Positions 1 to 9,873 of a stretch of DNA of 64,000 nucleotides are shown here, in pieces (within the stretch, counting starts at the first letter, position 1; each line of letters begins with the position of its first letter). The notes under the pieces were generated by a model, which was not told the DNA's origin, did no database searches, and saw only the letters and a program-made list of their open reading frames with translations. A program made the translations under genes and the position numbers. The stretch is from Candidatus Gastranaerophilales bacterium (GTDB taxonomy: Bacteria; Cyanobacteriota; Vampirovibrionia; Gastranaerophilales; Gastranaerophilaceae), in contig CALUPV010000001.1 of NCBI GenBank assembly GCA_944322745.1, positions 124,001-188,000 of the forward strand, read 5' to 3'.

Positions 1-182
1 GCATTTTCGACATATATAAAAATGCAATTTGGGACGAGAGAGAAATTTATGACCTATTTGGCATTAAATTTAATAATCACCCAGACCTAAAAAGAATTTT
101 GCTACCAAATTCATTTAAAGGAAATCCTTTAAGAAAAGACTACATTGCAAATGATGAAAGACTCAAATGGAATAATGACTAA
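1..182 (+). CDS. nuoC: NADH-quinone oxidoreductase subunit C, C-terminal end (partial)
   Basis: The reading frame beginning at base 3 is open from the left edge to a TAA at 180-182. It encodes the conserved tail of the 30-kDa complex I subunit: the [12 protein letters not shown] block, then a segment ending in PLRKDY. NuoC docks on NuoD in the peripheral arm of complex I. Only about the last 59 residues are in the window. The stop overlaps the chosen nuoD start by 8 bases, so the two are translationally coupled separate genes rather than a NuoCD fusion. Confidence 0.9.
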   Translation, partial: IFDIYKNAIWDEREIYDLFGIKFNNHPDLKRILLPNSFKGNPLRKDYIANDERLKWNND

Positions 183-1290
183 AACTTCTGAACGTACAAT
201 GCAAATAAATATAGGACCGCAACACCCATCAACACATGGAGTGTTAAGAATGCTTGTGACGTTAAGTGGCGAACAAATAATAAAAATAGACCCCATAATC
301 GGCTACCTGCACCGTGGTATGGAAAAAATGGCAGAAACAAGAACATATTTGCAATACTTACCTATTGTTGACAGGATTGATTATCTTTCAGGTTTTTTCT
401 GTTCATATGCTTACATTTCAGCTATTGAGAATTTAATTAATACAGATATTCCGATAAAAGCAAAATATATAAGAACACTTACAATGGAAATGAACAGAAT
501 TTCATCACATCTTCTTTGGCTAGGCTGCTATCTGCTTGATTTAGGAGCCACTTCACCATTATTTTACACTTTTATTGAAAGAGAAAAAATATTAAATATT
601 TTTGAAGATTTAACAGGCTCAAGAATGATGTATAACTACTATACTTTTGGCGGTATTAAAAGGGATATAGAAAAAGAACTTTTAATAAGAATTAAAAATT
701 TTTCCAATGAATTTTTAAAAGCAGTTAGAGAATATGAAGACTTAATAACAAACAACCCTATTTTTATTACAAGAACAAAAGACATAGGAATATTATCGAA
801 AGAAGATGCAACGGAATATTCCATAACTGGTGCCAATTTAAGAGCTTGCTCAATACCAAAAGATTTAAGAAAAGATTCTCCTTATCTTATATATAATAAT
901 TTAGAATTTTCTGTTCCTATAGGAACAATTTCCGATTCTCATTCCCGCTACCTTATGAGAATAAAGGAAATGAAAGAAAGTAATAAAATAATAAATCAAT
1001 GTACAGATTGGCTTTTATCAAATATAGAAGATAAAGAAATAAATACAAAAATAAATCCGTTAACAATAAAACCAAACGGAACTGCTTTAGGAGAAGTCGA
1101 ATCAACGAGAGGACTTTTACAATGCTATATAGAAGCAAACGGAAGAGAATTTCCAAACCGCATTAAATGGAGAACCCCGTCATTCTATGCAACTCAAGCA
1201 ATCAATACAATTGCAAAAGGATTTATGCTTCCTGATTTAATGTCAATCTTTGGCAGTTTAGATATAATCATGCCGGAGGTAGACAGATAA
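175..1290 (+). CDS. nuoD: NADH-quinone oxidoreductase subunit D
   Basis: This is the 49-kDa subunit that lines the quinone pocket of complex I, here 371 aa. The N-terminal block GPQHPSTHG and the following [10 protein letters not shown] are diagnostic, and the C-terminus ends in the usual IMPEVDR. ATG at 175 is chosen over an upstream TTG at 145 because it overlaps the nuoC stop and places the conserved block about 14 residues in, as in relatives. The stop overlaps the nuoH ATG by one base. No nuoE, nuoF or nuoG follows, so the electron-input module is not encoded at the usual place. Confidence 0.96.
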   Translation: MTKTSERTMQINIGPQHPSTHGVLRMLVTLSGEQIIKIDPIIGYLHRGMEKMAETRTYLQYLPIVDRIDYLSGFFCSYAYISAIENLINTDIPIKAKYIRTLTMEMNRISSHLLWLGCYLLDLGATSPLFYTFIEREKILNIFEDLTGSRMMYNYYTFGGIKRDIEKELLIRIKNFSNEFLKAVREYEDLITNNPIFITRTKDIGILSKEDATEYSITGANLRACSIPKDLRKDSPYLIYNNLEFSVPIGTISDSHSRYLMRIKEMKESNKIINQCTDWLLSNIEDKEINTKINPLTIKPNGTALGEVESTRGLLQCYIEANGREFPNRIKWRTPSFYATQAINTIAKGFMLPDLMSIFGSLDIIMPEVDR

Positions 1291-2378
1291 TGAGTATATT
1301 TCATCTTATTTTTGTCGAATATCTTTTAAAATTAAACATTCCTGAATGGTTAATTTTTATATTATGGCAAATCATTTGTTTTGTTTTTATAAGTTTATTA
1401 ATGATTTTAGCTGTATTATTTTTAGTTCTATTTGAAAGAAAGTACCTCGCTTTTTTCACAAGAAGAAAAGGTCCAAATAGAGTCGGATTTTATGGATGTC
1501 TGCAAACAGTAGCAGATGGAATAAAAATATTATTCAAAGAAAATATAATGCCAAAAAATGCAGACAAATTTATTTATTTTATTGCACCAATTATAGTTTT
1601 TGCACCCATTTTAACAGTATATTCGCTAATTCCTTTTTCATCAGACATTAATTCTTACAAATCAGATATTGGTATTTTATTATTTATGGCAATATTATCA
1701 CTCCCTATAGCCGGCATATTATTTGCAGGATATTCAAGCGGAAATAAATATTCTTTAATTGGAGGCCTGCGTTCTTGTATACAGGCAATAAGTTCTGAAA
1801 TTCCAATATTTCTTGTACTTGCAGGCATAGTTATATTAACAGGTTCTATGAACTTAAATGAAATAGTAAAAGCTCAACATTCATTTTCTCAATGGAATAT
1901 TTTTCCTTCAATATTGGGTTTCATAATATTTTTTATTTGTTCATTAATAACATTAAACAGAATTCCTTTTGATTTTCCGGAAGCTGAAAGTGAACTTATC
2001 GCAGGTTATAACAGCGAATATTCAGGAATGAAGTTTGCAATGTTTTTTCTTGGAGAATACGCCTTAACCTTTATTTTTAGTGCATACACTGCTACTTTAT
2101 TTTTAGGCGGATACAATTCACCTTTTGGATTTTATATAGCTGATTTGTTTGATTTAACATTAATCACCGGAGAAATTATAAGAAATATTGAACAATTTTT
2201 CTGGTTAATACTAAAAACATTCTTTTTAATATTAATAATAATGTGGATACGAGCAGCCTACCCAAGATTCAAAACAGAAAAAACACTTGAACTTTGTTGG
2301 TATATTTTTATACCCTTAGCTATTTTTAATCTGTTTGTTTTATGTATAGTTCAATATTATAGGGGGAGTTTATGCTAA
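1290..2378 (+). CDS. nuoH: NADH-quinone oxidoreductase subunit H
   Basis: Membrane subunit of 362 aa that forms the quinone chamber together with NuoB and NuoD. About eight hydrophobic segments are visible. Family blocks are the FERKYLAFFTRRKGPNRVG loop, the SEIPIF segment, and RIPFDFPEAESELIAGYN followed by EYSGMKFAMFF. The length is slightly above the common 320-345 aa. The ATG overlaps the nuoD stop (TAATG) and its own stop lies inside the start of nuoI, so it is part of a tightly coupled operon. Confidence 0.96.
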   Translation: MSIFHLIFVEYLLKLNIPEWLIFILWQIICFVFISLLMILAVLFLVLFERKYLAFFTRRKGPNRVGFYGCLQTVADGIKILFKENIMPKNADKFIYFIAPIIVFAPILTVYSLIPFSSDINSYKSDIGILLFMAILSLPIAGILFAGYSSGNKYSLIGGLRSCIQAISSEIPIFLVLAGIVILTGSMNLNEIVKAQHSFSQWNIFPSILGFIIFFICSLITLNRIPFDFPEAESELIAGYNSEYSGMKFAMFFLGEYALTFIFSAYTATLFLGGYNSPFGFYIADLFDLTLITGEIIRNIEQFFWLILKTFFLILIIMWIRAAYPRFKTEKTLELCWYIFIPLAIFNLFVLCIVQYYRGSLC

Positions 2379-2737
2379 AAAGTTTCATTTACCCTATAAA
2401 AGAATTAATAAAAGGGCTTTTAACCGTATTAAAAAACGGTTTTAAAGAGAAAGTAACACTTGAATACCCCGAAAAGAAAAAAGTTCTTAATAACAATTTT
2501 AGAGGTAAAATTAAATACGATAAAACAAAATGTATAAAATGCAAAATTTGTCAAAGAGTTTGCCCTGCAAAAGGGACCATAGAAATAAACGAAACATTTA
2601 AAATAGACTATAGTCAATGTATATTCTGTGCCAATTGTGTTGAATTTTGCCCGAAAGGTGCATTAACAATAACAAAAGAATACGAATTAGCTACAAATAA
2701 TAAAAATGAATTAATATTCAATGAGGGAATAAATTAA
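2372..2737 (+). CDS. nuoI: NADH-quinone oxidoreductase subunit I, two [4Fe-4S] clusters
   Basis: Ferredoxin-like subunit of 121 aa that passes electrons toward the quinone site. It has two CxxCxxCxxxCP motifs, CIKCKICQRVCP near residues 51-62 and CIFCANCVEFCP near residues 83-94. It is shorter than most NuoI proteins (about 150-180 aa), mainly at the ends, but both cluster motifs are complete. The ATG lies 7 bases inside nuoH, and the stop overlaps the nuoJ ATG. Confidence 0.94.
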   Translation: MLKSFIYPIKELIKGLLTVLKNGFKEKVTLEYPEKKKVLNNNFRGKIKYDKTKCIKCKICQRVCPAKGTIEINETFKIDYSQCIFCANCVEFCPKGALTITKEYELATNNKNELIFNEGIN

Positions 2738-3273
2738 TGGAACAATTAAATGCAATTATATTTTATATAATTTCCGTAATTATTATATTTTCAAGTATTG
2801 CTGTAATTTTTACAAAAAAAATAATGAAAAGTATATTTTTTGCATTAGTAACATTTATTTGTTTCGGACTTCTATTTTTCTTCTTAAATGCTCTTTTTAA
2901 CGGAGTAATTCAAATTTCAATATATGGAATAGCCCTATGTATTCTTTTTGCTATAGCAGTTATGCTTACTAATAATAATGAAGAAGAAACTCATAGAATA
3001 AAGTTTTCACCAACGATTATTTTGGCTTTTTTAGGTGTTATAATGATTCTTTCATCCATATTAATTTTTCTAAAAGAGACAATAATGTATGATTCCGTTT
3101 TTAAAACATACATTAACTCCTCGCATATATTAACAAGTCTTGATAATACTAAACAATTATCATCTGAACTATTAACACACAATTTATACTCATTTGAGCT
3201 TTTAGGGCTTTATCTTTTAATCGTTCTCATCGGTATTTTAGTATTATTAACTTTTAAAGGAGAATCAAAATAA
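2737..3273 (+). CDS. nuoJ: NADH-quinone oxidoreductase subunit J
   Basis: Small hydrophobic complex I subunit of 178 aa. Five predicted membrane helices are visible, with the Gly/Phe-rich third helix region (CFGLLFFFLNALF then VIQISIYGIAL) that matches the family. Position between nuoI and nuoK, and one-base stop/start overlaps on both sides, support the call. The final helix ends in a short basic tail. Confidence 0.93.
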   Translation: MEQLNAIIFYIISVIIIFSSIAVIFTKKIMKSIFFALVTFICFGLLFFFLNALFNGVIQISIYGIALCILFAIAVMLTNNNEEETHRIKFSPTIILAFLGVIMILSSILIFLKETIMYDSVFKTYINSSHILTSLDNTKQLSSELLTHNLYSFELLGLYLLIVLIGILVLLTFKGESK

Positions 3274-3587
3274 TGTTTGAAATCACCTTATATCATTATT
3301 TAGTTTTATCTTTAATTCTTTTTGCAATAGGTTTTATTGGAATAATAATTTCAAAAAATATTATAAAAGTTCTAATATGTATAGAGATAGTAATGTCAGC
3401 AATAAACTTAAATTTCATAGCATTTACAGCATACAAAAACTATCTTTTCCTATCCGGTATGATATTTGCTTTATTTATAACTGCAATTTCAGCACTACAA
3501 ACAGCAATAGGACTCGTATTAATATATCAAATATATAAAAATAAAGAAAAAATTACATCAGAAGAGATTGAGGAGCTAAAAGGTTAA
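3273..3587 (+). CDS. nuoK: NADH-quinone oxidoreductase subunit K
   Basis: Three-helix complex I subunit of 104 aa, the standard length. Helix 2 carries the conserved Glu in the CIEIVMSAINL block, and helix 3 carries a second acidic-site region after FALFITAISALQTAIG. It works in proton translocation with NuoJ and NuoA. The start overlaps the nuoJ stop by one base and the stop overlaps nuoL in the same way. Confidence 0.95.
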   Translation: MFEITLYHYLVLSLILFAIGFIGIIISKNIIKVLICIEIVMSAINLNFIAFTAYKNYLFLSGMIFALFITAISALQTAIGLVLIYQIYKNKEKITSEEIEELKG

Positions 3588-5413
3588 TGGATTTTTTTGC
3601 TAATAATATATTCCTAATAATGTTTCTTCCATTATGGATTTGTCTGATAATCATTTCAGGTGCCTTTATCAGATTAACTGAAAATAGAAAAATGACAGCC
3701 TTTTTGACATCAATCTCAACTTTAACAGGTTTGATTTTTTCAATTGCTCTTTTTAATTATGTAAAAAGTCCGCAGCCTATAGTTATAGAAGATTCATTTT
3801 CGTGGCTTAATATTGATAATCTTAATATTTATCTTGGAGTTTTACTTGATTCAACCTCCGCAATATTCCTTGTTATTTTAATGTTAATAAGTTTATTAAT
3901 ACAAATTTATTCATATGGATATATGAAAAATAAAGAAGAATTTAGCAAGTACTTTATATATTTGAATTTTTTCAATTTTGCTATGACAGGATTAATACTT
4001 TCCCCAAACTTAATACAATTATATATCTTTTGGGAACTGGTAGGAGTTGCAAGTTATCTTTTAATAGGGTTCTTTCATAAAAAAGAAGATGTATCACTAT
4101 CTGCAAAGAAAGTATTCATTATTAACAGATTTGGAGACACTGCACTTTTAGCAGGAATCATATTTTTCGCATATTTTTCTATAACTTATATGAATCAACA
4201 ACCAAATGAATTCTTAGCATTCAGTGATTTAGACTATTTTCATAACCAACTTCAAAGTTTGACATACCCGAATGTATACAACTTAGTTCTATCTTTATTT
4301 TTAATCGGAGCATTTGTAAAATCAGCACAATTTCCGTTTCAACAATGGCTAATAGATGCAATGAAAGCCCCTACACCTGTAAGTGCATTGATTCATTCAG
4401 CTACGATGGTGTGTGCAGGTATATTTTTAATAATTAGAATATATCCATTATTATCTGACGAATTATTAAAAATAATATTATCACTTGGACTTATAACTGC
4501 TGTTTTATGTGCATTTATAGCAATTTCACAAAATAATATAAAAAAAATGCTTGCATATTCAACATCTTCTCAATTAGGACTAATGTTCACAGCAATTGGC
4601 TTACAATCTATCCCCGTTGCAATAATATATTTAGTAATTCATTCTTTTACAAAAGCTTTACTATTCTTATGTACAGGAAATATCTCACAAATTTCAAATT
4701 CAATTGAAACAAAAGATATATCAGGATTAAGAAAAATTGATTTTTATCTTGCAATTTATTGGATAATTGGAGCATTGTCACTCTCAGGACTTTTCTTTGG
4801 AGGCTTCACATCTAAAGAAATGCTATTAAATGTAGCAGAGAACAATAAATCAATATTATTTTTAATTCTGTTAACATCTTTTATGAGTACTTTCTATATT
4901 TTTAGAACTTACTTCAATATTTTTGAAGGAAACAAAAGAGAAGAATATAAAATAATAAATGAAAGAACAATGTCGTTTGCTTTAATGACAATGGTTATAT
5001 TTGTAATATTTCCAGGATTTTTATTCAAAGTTTCACAAATAAATATGTTGTGCCTGCTTGCTATTGGGATTGGTATAACAGCTATATTTTCGGCATATTT
5101 CAGCAGTAAATGTAATAAAATTATGATTCCGCCTTTGCTATACAAATTATCTCAAAATGAGCTTTTTATCCCTAACTTATATAATTTCATAGGCAGATTA
5201 TTTAATTTAATATACTTTGCAGTAAATATAATTGATAAATATGTTATTGAAGGATTTATTAATATAACCGTAAAAATAACAAAATTCATCTCAAATATAA
5301 TTTCTAAACTTCAAAATGGTAACATTCAAACTTATGTTTCATATTCGATTTTTTCAATCGGAATAATACTTCTAATTATTTTATACTTATATTTTATGGC
5401 ATTGAGGAGTTAA
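3587..5413 (+). CDS. nuoL: NADH-quinone oxidoreductase subunit L (antiporter-like)
   Basis: Mrp-antiporter-like proton channel of 608 aa with more than a dozen hydrophobic helices. Diagnostic blocks are LLDSTSAIFLVILMLIS near residues 87-103, WELVGVASYLLIGF, and KSAQFPFQQWLIDAMKAPTP followed by VSALIHSATMV. The long lateral helix and final helix expected at the C-terminus are present as hydrophobic stretches after residue 500. One base separates its stop from nuoM. Confidence 0.96.
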   Translation: MDFFANNIFLIMFLPLWICLIIISGAFIRLTENRKMTAFLTSISTLTGLIFSIALFNYVKSPQPIVIEDSFSWLNIDNLNIYLGVLLDSTSAIFLVILMLISLLIQIYSYGYMKNKEEFSKYFIYLNFFNFAMTGLILSPNLIQLYIFWELVGVASYLLIGFFHKKEDVSLSAKKVFIINRFGDTALLAGIIFFAYFSITYMNQQPNEFLAFSDLDYFHNQLQSLTYPNVYNLVLSLFLIGAFVKSAQFPFQQWLIDAMKAPTPVSALIHSATMVCAGIFLIIRIYPLLSDELLKIILSLGLITAVLCAFIAISQNNIKKMLAYSTSSQLGLMFTAIGLQSIPVAIIYLVIHSFTKALLFLCTGNISQISNSIETKDISGLRKIDFYLAIYWIIGALSLSGLFFGGFTSKEMLLNVAENNKSILFLILLTSFMSTFYIFRTYFNIFEGNKREEYKIINERTMSFALMTMVIFVIFPGFLFKVSQINMLCLLAIGIGITAIFSAYFSSKCNKIMIPPLLYKLSQNELFIPNLYNFIGRLFNLIYFAVNIIDKYVIEGFINITVKITKFISNIISKLQNGNIQTYVSYSIFSIGIILLIILYLYFMALRS

Positions 5414-5414
5414 T

Positions 5415-6920
5415 ATGACAGATAATTTTATTCCTTTAATAGTCTTTACACCATTAATAATGAGCTTAATTTTATATAGTCCGTTTATAGCTGATGATGA
5501 GAAAATAATCAGAAGAGTATCAAAAGGCTTCATAACTATTCATTTTACCTTGACCGTACTATGCAGTATTTTCTTTAATTTCTCAAATCCTGACTTTATA
5601 ATTGAAACAGACTACCAATGGATTGATGTATTAGGAATTAATGCAAATTTTGCATTTGATTCTTTAACTATGCTATTTGTTATTCTTACTTCATTTATAT
5701 TTCTAATAGCAATCTATTTAAGTAAAAGTATGATAAAAAAATCATACAGATTATATTACTCTCTCATATTCATATTGTTAACAGCAATACTCGGAGTATT
5801 TAGTGCAAAAGATATCTTTTTATTCTTCTTATTTTGGGAACTTGAATTAATTCCGATGTATCTTCTTATACAAAAATGGGGCAGCGGAAATAAACAAAAA
5901 ACTGCAATGAAATTCCTTCTATACACATTCTTCGGAAGTATATTTATATTATTAGGATTTTTAATTTTATACTATCTAAATTTTAAACTTACAGGTACCT
6001 TAAGTAGTGATATTAATGATATAGATATAATCTCAGCACCTGAAATACTAAGAGATTTAATCTTCTTCCTTTTATTAATAGGTTTTGGAGTTAAGCTTCC
6101 CATAATACCTTTACACGGCTGGTTAAGCGATGTGCATTCACAAGCACCAACTCCGGTTAGTATCATATTGTCCTCTATACTCCTAAAACTTGGAGCATAT
6201 GGTATTTTAAGATTCAACCTGCAAATGTTTAATTATGAGTTTCAAGTTTTTGCAATATATATAATGCTGTTTGCTTTAATAAACATAATATATGCCAGCT
6301 TCTGCGCAATAATGCAAAAAGATATTAAAAGAATTATTGCTTTTTCAGGAATTGCAAATATGGGGATATTTTTACTTGGTATATCTTCACTAAATTCAAT
6401 AGGAATAACAGGCGGAATTTTCCAGCTGTTTTCACATGCTTTTATAAGTGCAGGGTTATTTACAATCGCAGGCTTAATATACATTAAATGCGGAACAAAA
6501 AATATTGCAAGAATAACAGGACTCGGTGAAAAAATGCCAAGACTTATGTTTATTTCTATCCCAATATTATTAGCTTCAATCGGTACACCGTTATTATGTG
6601 GTTATATAGCAGAATTTTTAAGTTTTACAGGTGCATTTTTAATGCAAACAGAAGGAATATTTAGCGCTAAAGTATTATCTTTAATAGCACTAACTGTATT
6701 AATATTTTCAAGTATATATATACTAAAAATCTTCCACGGAGTATTTTTTAACACTATAAAAATAAAAAACAGAAAAATATCTGATATAAATACAAAACAA
6801 TTGATAATTCTGTTTATATTAACAATATGCATAATAATTTTCGGCATATTCCCATTCTTATTGACAGACATAATCAGAGAATATACAAATATCACATATA
6901 ATCCGCAAGGAGTATTTTAA
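5415..6920 (+). CDS. nuoM: NADH-quinone oxidoreductase subunit M (antiporter-like)
   Basis: Second Mrp-type proton channel, 501 aa, about 14 hydrophobic helices. The acidic helix-5 block FWELELIPMYLLI and the KLPIIPLHGWLSDVHSQAPT segment followed by PVSIILSSILLKLGAYG identify NuoM. It continues the operon: one base after nuoL, and its stop overlaps the nuoN ATG. Confidence 0.96.
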   Translation: MTDNFIPLIVFTPLIMSLILYSPFIADDEKIIRRVSKGFITIHFTLTVLCSIFFNFSNPDFIIETDYQWIDVLGINANFAFDSLTMLFVILTSFIFLIAIYLSKSMIKKSYRLYYSLIFILLTAILGVFSAKDIFLFFLFWELELIPMYLLIQKWGSGNKQKTAMKFLLYTFFGSIFILLGFLILYYLNFKLTGTLSSDINDIDIISAPEILRDLIFFLLLIGFGVKLPIIPLHGWLSDVHSQAPTPVSIILSSILLKLGAYGILRFNLQMFNYEFQVFAIYIMLFALINIIYASFCAIMQKDIKRIIAFSGIANMGIFLLGISSLNSIGITGGIFQLFSHAFISAGLFTIAGLIYIKCGTKNIARITGLGEKMPRLMFISIPILLASIGTPLLCGYIAEFLSFTGAFLMQTEGIFSAKVLSLIALTVLIFSSIYILKIFHGVFFNTIKIKNRKISDINTKQLIILFILTICIIIFGIFPFLLTDIIREYTNITYNPQGVF

Positions 6921-8356
6921 TGGAAATAATAAAAGATATACAATCTGCATTTTTACCAGAATTAATTCTAATAATATTTATACTTATTAATATTGTTTTT
7001 TCACTTTTCATAAGAAAAAATACTTATAGAATCGCAAAAATAACAACGATATCAGCAATTACTCTGGCAGGATTAGCTATATTCTTTATCCAAATTAATC
7101 CAACATATTTTGCATTTAATGAAGTATATATATCAACCATATACACAACTTCATTTAAAATAATGATACTTATATCAGGATTACTAGTAATTCTTTCAGC
7201 CAACAACTTTATACGAGAAAAAAGACAAAAAGCTTTTGAATTCTTCACCATATTTCTAGCCGGAATATTAAGTGCTTTTTCATTAATATCATCAAATGAT
7301 TTCATAAGCGCATTTATATCAATTGAATTACTAAGTGTTTCTTGCTACTTTTTAACATCTTTCAGAAGAAATCACAAAGCAAAAGAAGCTGCACTAAAAT
7401 ATTTAATAACCGGAGCTAGTTCTTCTGCAATATTATTATTAGGGATCTCATACTTATACGGAATAACAGGTAACTTAAATTTTTCAAATATTTCTGATGC
7501 AATATCAGTATCAGGAATAAACATAATGTTTATAATTTCTTGTATATTAATAATAATTGCACTAACATTTAAGCTTGGCTGCATTCCTTTCAGTAACTGG
7601 ATTATTGATATATATGAAGGTTCAACATACGGTGTAGGAACATATTTATCGCTAATTCCAAAAATTGCAGCCATTGGACTAATTTCAAGATTATTTGTGT
7701 TTATATTTTCATATAGTCCAATAATACAAATACTAACAGCAATTATTGCGCTATGTTCAATCATATATTCTGCAATAGGCGGAATAAAACAAACAAATAT
7801 AAAAAGGCTCTACGCCTATAGTTCTATTTTACACTCGGGATTTTTATTATTAGCTGCAAGCTGTGTAAGTGTATATGGATTTTCTTGCTTAATATTCTAT
7901 ATTTTTACATATATCTTTATGAATATTGGAATATGGAATGCTTCAATTATTTATACAACAAATTATCAAAGTGACAAAATAATAGATTATAAAGGAATAT
8001 TTTATAAAAATCCATATTTTTCAATAGCCTATACAATATGCTTGCTATCTTTAGCCGGACTACCCCCAACAAGCGGATTTTTATCAAAGCTATATTTATT
8101 TTCAGCTCTATCCAGAGAAGATTTCACCTACCTGATAATATTATTTCTAACACTTTGTGCAACAGTAATAAGCCTATTTTTATATTTTAAAATTATTAAA
8201 GTGATTTATGAAAAAAATTCACAAGATACAAAAATAATAAAAAATATTACCATAGGAAAAATTATTCTTTATATATGCAGCATCATAACAATATTAATCT
8301 GTATATATCCAAATGAATTTATTAAATTATCTCAGATAATAGCATATTACATATAA
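6920..8356 (+). CDS. nuoN: NADH-quinone oxidoreductase subunit N (antiporter-like)
   Basis: Third Mrp-type proton channel, 478 aa. It aligns by the helix-5 block FISIELLSVSCYFLTSF and the later KLGCIPFSNWIIDIYEGS. The normally invariant PTPVT stretch after this is diverged (TYGVGTYLSLIPK here), while the Lys of the SLIPK end is kept. It is the last gene of the operon: a strong hairpin with a T-run begins right at its stop. Confidence 0.93.
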   Translation: MEIIKDIQSAFLPELILIIFILINIVFSLFIRKNTYRIAKITTISAITLAGLAIFFIQINPTYFAFNEVYISTIYTTSFKIMILISGLLVILSANNFIREKRQKAFEFFTIFLAGILSAFSLISSNDFISAFISIELLSVSCYFLTSFRRNHKAKEAALKYLITGASSSAILLLGISYLYGITGNLNFSNISDAISVSGINIMFIISCILIIIALTFKLGCIPFSNWIIDIYEGSTYGVGTYLSLIPKIAAIGLISRLFVFIFSYSPIIQILTAIIALCSIIYSAIGGIKQTNIKRLYAYSSILHSGFLLLAASCVSVYGFSCLIFYIFTYIFMNIGIWNASIIYTTNYQSDKIIDYKGIFYKNPYFSIAYTICLLSLAGLPPTSGFLSKLYLFSALSREDFTYLIILFLTLCATVISLFLYFKIIKVIYEKNSQDTKIIKNITIGKIILYICSIITILICIYPNEFIKLSQIIAYYI

Positions 8357-8390
8357 AAAAGAGACCTCAAACGAAGTCTCTTTTTTATTT
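8355..8390. terminator. Rho-independent terminator between nuoN and the convergent small gene
   Basis: The stem GAGAC (8361-8365) pairs with GTCTC (8376-8380). It is flanked on the left by a six-A run and on the right by a six-T run, so it can terminate transcription from both sides. It serves nuoN on the plus strand and the small exported-protein gene on the minus strand. Confidence 0.85.
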
Positions 8391-8401
8391 TTATTTGATT
8401 T

Positions 8402-8704
8402 TTAGTAATCTTTCCAATTTGGATATTTATAATTAATACTATGATTATAAAAGTCTAAATCAGTATAAGCTCCAGGAACAATATAATTATATACTCTTTT
8501 TAAAACATCCATAGGAGCATTAGGTTCAACATAAGGCTCTCTATAAGGATCCTGATTTGTTACTCTTATCATTTTTGCCATTTCAGCAGAATAACCCGTA
8601 TTTACCATATATTGTTCAGTTGTCATATAAGTATTATCAACAAAAGCATTTGAAGACATTGAACTTACAAAAAATACTGCAAAAATTAAAGCTATTTTTC
8701 TCAT
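8402..8704 (-). CDS. Small exported protein of unknown function
   Basis: A 100-residue protein with a clear Sec signal peptide (MRKIALIFAVFFVSSMSSNA, cleavage expected after SNA). The mature part is polar and rich in Tyr, Pro and Asn, with a repeated-looking REPYVEPNAP stretch, and ends in PNWKDY. The start is supported by AAAGGGGA eight bases upstream of the ATG and by a TATAAT box near 8719-8724. No known family was recognised. The ending resembles the PKWEDY segment of the exported protein at 63219-63707, which may be chance. Confidence 0.75.
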   Translation of the reverse strand: MRKIALIFAVFFVSSMSSNAFVDNTYMTTEQYMVNTGYSAEMAKMIRVTNQDPYREPYVEPNAPMDVLKRVYNYIVPGAYTDLDFYNHSINYKYPNWKDY

Positions 8705-8762
8705 TAATGAATCCCCTTTATTATAATATCATGATAGCCTATTTTTTTAGAGAATGCAACAT

Positions 8763-9818
8763 TTAAACATTCTCCATTTGTATGAGATTTATAAATTCAT
8801 CAACAAGTTTCTCTTCCGGTAAACGTTTAATAATTTCACCTTTTTTGAAAATATATCCTTCTTTTATACCACCTGCTATACCGTAATCAGCGTGTTTAGC
8901 TTCACCCGGACCATTTACTGCACATCCCATAACAGCAATAGTAAGAGGTTTATCAAAATTTTCCAATTTTTTTTCTACTTCTTTAGCTAAAGAAATTAAA
9001 TCTATTTGGGTTCTGCCACAAGTAGGACATGAAACAAAGTTTATTCCTCTTTTTCTCAAGCCTAAAGATTTAAGAATCATATACCCTGCTTTTACTTCTT
9101 CAATAGGAGAATCCGTAAGCGAGACCCTGATTGTATCACCGATTCCTTCAGCTAAAAGAGTTCCTAATCCAACAGCAGATTTAACGATACCCCCGGTATA
9201 AGTGCCTGCCTCTGTAACCCCTAAATGCAAAGGATAATCAACTTTCTTTGCGATTAATCTATAAGCTTCAATAGTTGATAAAACATCACTTGATTTTAAA
9301 GAAATTTTAATTTTATCAAAATTATTATCTTCAAGAATTTTTACATGGCGCATAGCACTCAAAACCATTTTTTCAGCAAGCGGGATATCCATTTTCTCAA
9401 ATTCTTTTTCTAATGAACCTCCATTAATACCTATTCTAATAGGAATATTATTTATCTTTGCCAGTTCAACAACTTTCTTTGTATGTTCTTCTTTTCCAAT
9501 GTTGCCCGGATTAATTCTTAAAGCATCAATACCATTTTCAATACAACGTATCGCAAGTCTATAGTCAAAATGAATATCAGCTATTATAGGCAAAGGTGAT
9601 TTCTTTTTTATTTCTTTTACCGCTTCAGCTGCATCCGGATTTAGAATTGCTAATCTTACAAGTTCACAACCTTGTTCATATAAATTGTAAATTTGTTTTA
9701 AGGTAGATTGAACATCTCTTGTATCCGTATTTGTCATTGATTGGACTGATATAAGGGCATTTCCGCCTATTTTTATATCACCGATTTGTATTTGTTTAGA
9801 AATTCTTCTTTGTATCAT
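8763..9818 (-). CDS. ispG: 4-hydroxy-3-methylbut-2-enyl diphosphate synthase (flavodoxin/ferredoxin)
   Basis: Penultimate enzyme of the MEP isoprenoid pathway, converting MEcPP to HMBPP with a [4Fe-4S] cluster; 351 aa, normal for the short bacterial form. The N-terminal TIM-barrel shows SVQSMTNTDTRDV and LVRLAILN. The C-terminal cluster domain has SCPTCGRTQIDL and MGCAVNGPGEAKHAD, which supply the three Cys ligands and the Glu. The partner ispH lies at 51278-52144. An AGGAA motif precedes the ATG. It is divergent from the phosphoesterase gene with only 55 bases between them. Confidence 0.97.
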   Translation of the reverse strand: MIQRRISKQIQIGDIKIGGNALISVQSMTNTDTRDVQSTLKQIYNLYEQGCELVRLAILNPDAAEAVKEIKKKSPLPIIADIHFDYRLAIRCIENGIDALRINPGNIGKEEHTKKVVELAKINNIPIRIGINGGSLEKEFEKMDIPLAEKMVLSAMRHVKILEDNNFDKIKISLKSSDVLSTIEAYRLIAKKVDYPLHLGVTEAGTYTGGIVKSAVGLGTLLAEGIGDTIRVSLTDSPIEEVKAGYMILKSLGLRKRGINFVSCPTCGRTQIDLISLAKEVEKKLENFDKPLTIAVMGCAVNGPGEAKHADYGIAGGIKEGYIFKKGEIIKRLPEEKLVDEFINLIQMENV

Positions 9819-9873
9819 GATTTTATTATTCCTGTTATGATTATCTTAGCATAAATAATGTTAGGGATATGAA

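Noticed and set aside
145-174. TTG start of nuoD at 145
   Set aside because: It would add 10 residues lying inside nuoC; the ATG at 175 has the usual overlap and the expected N-terminus.
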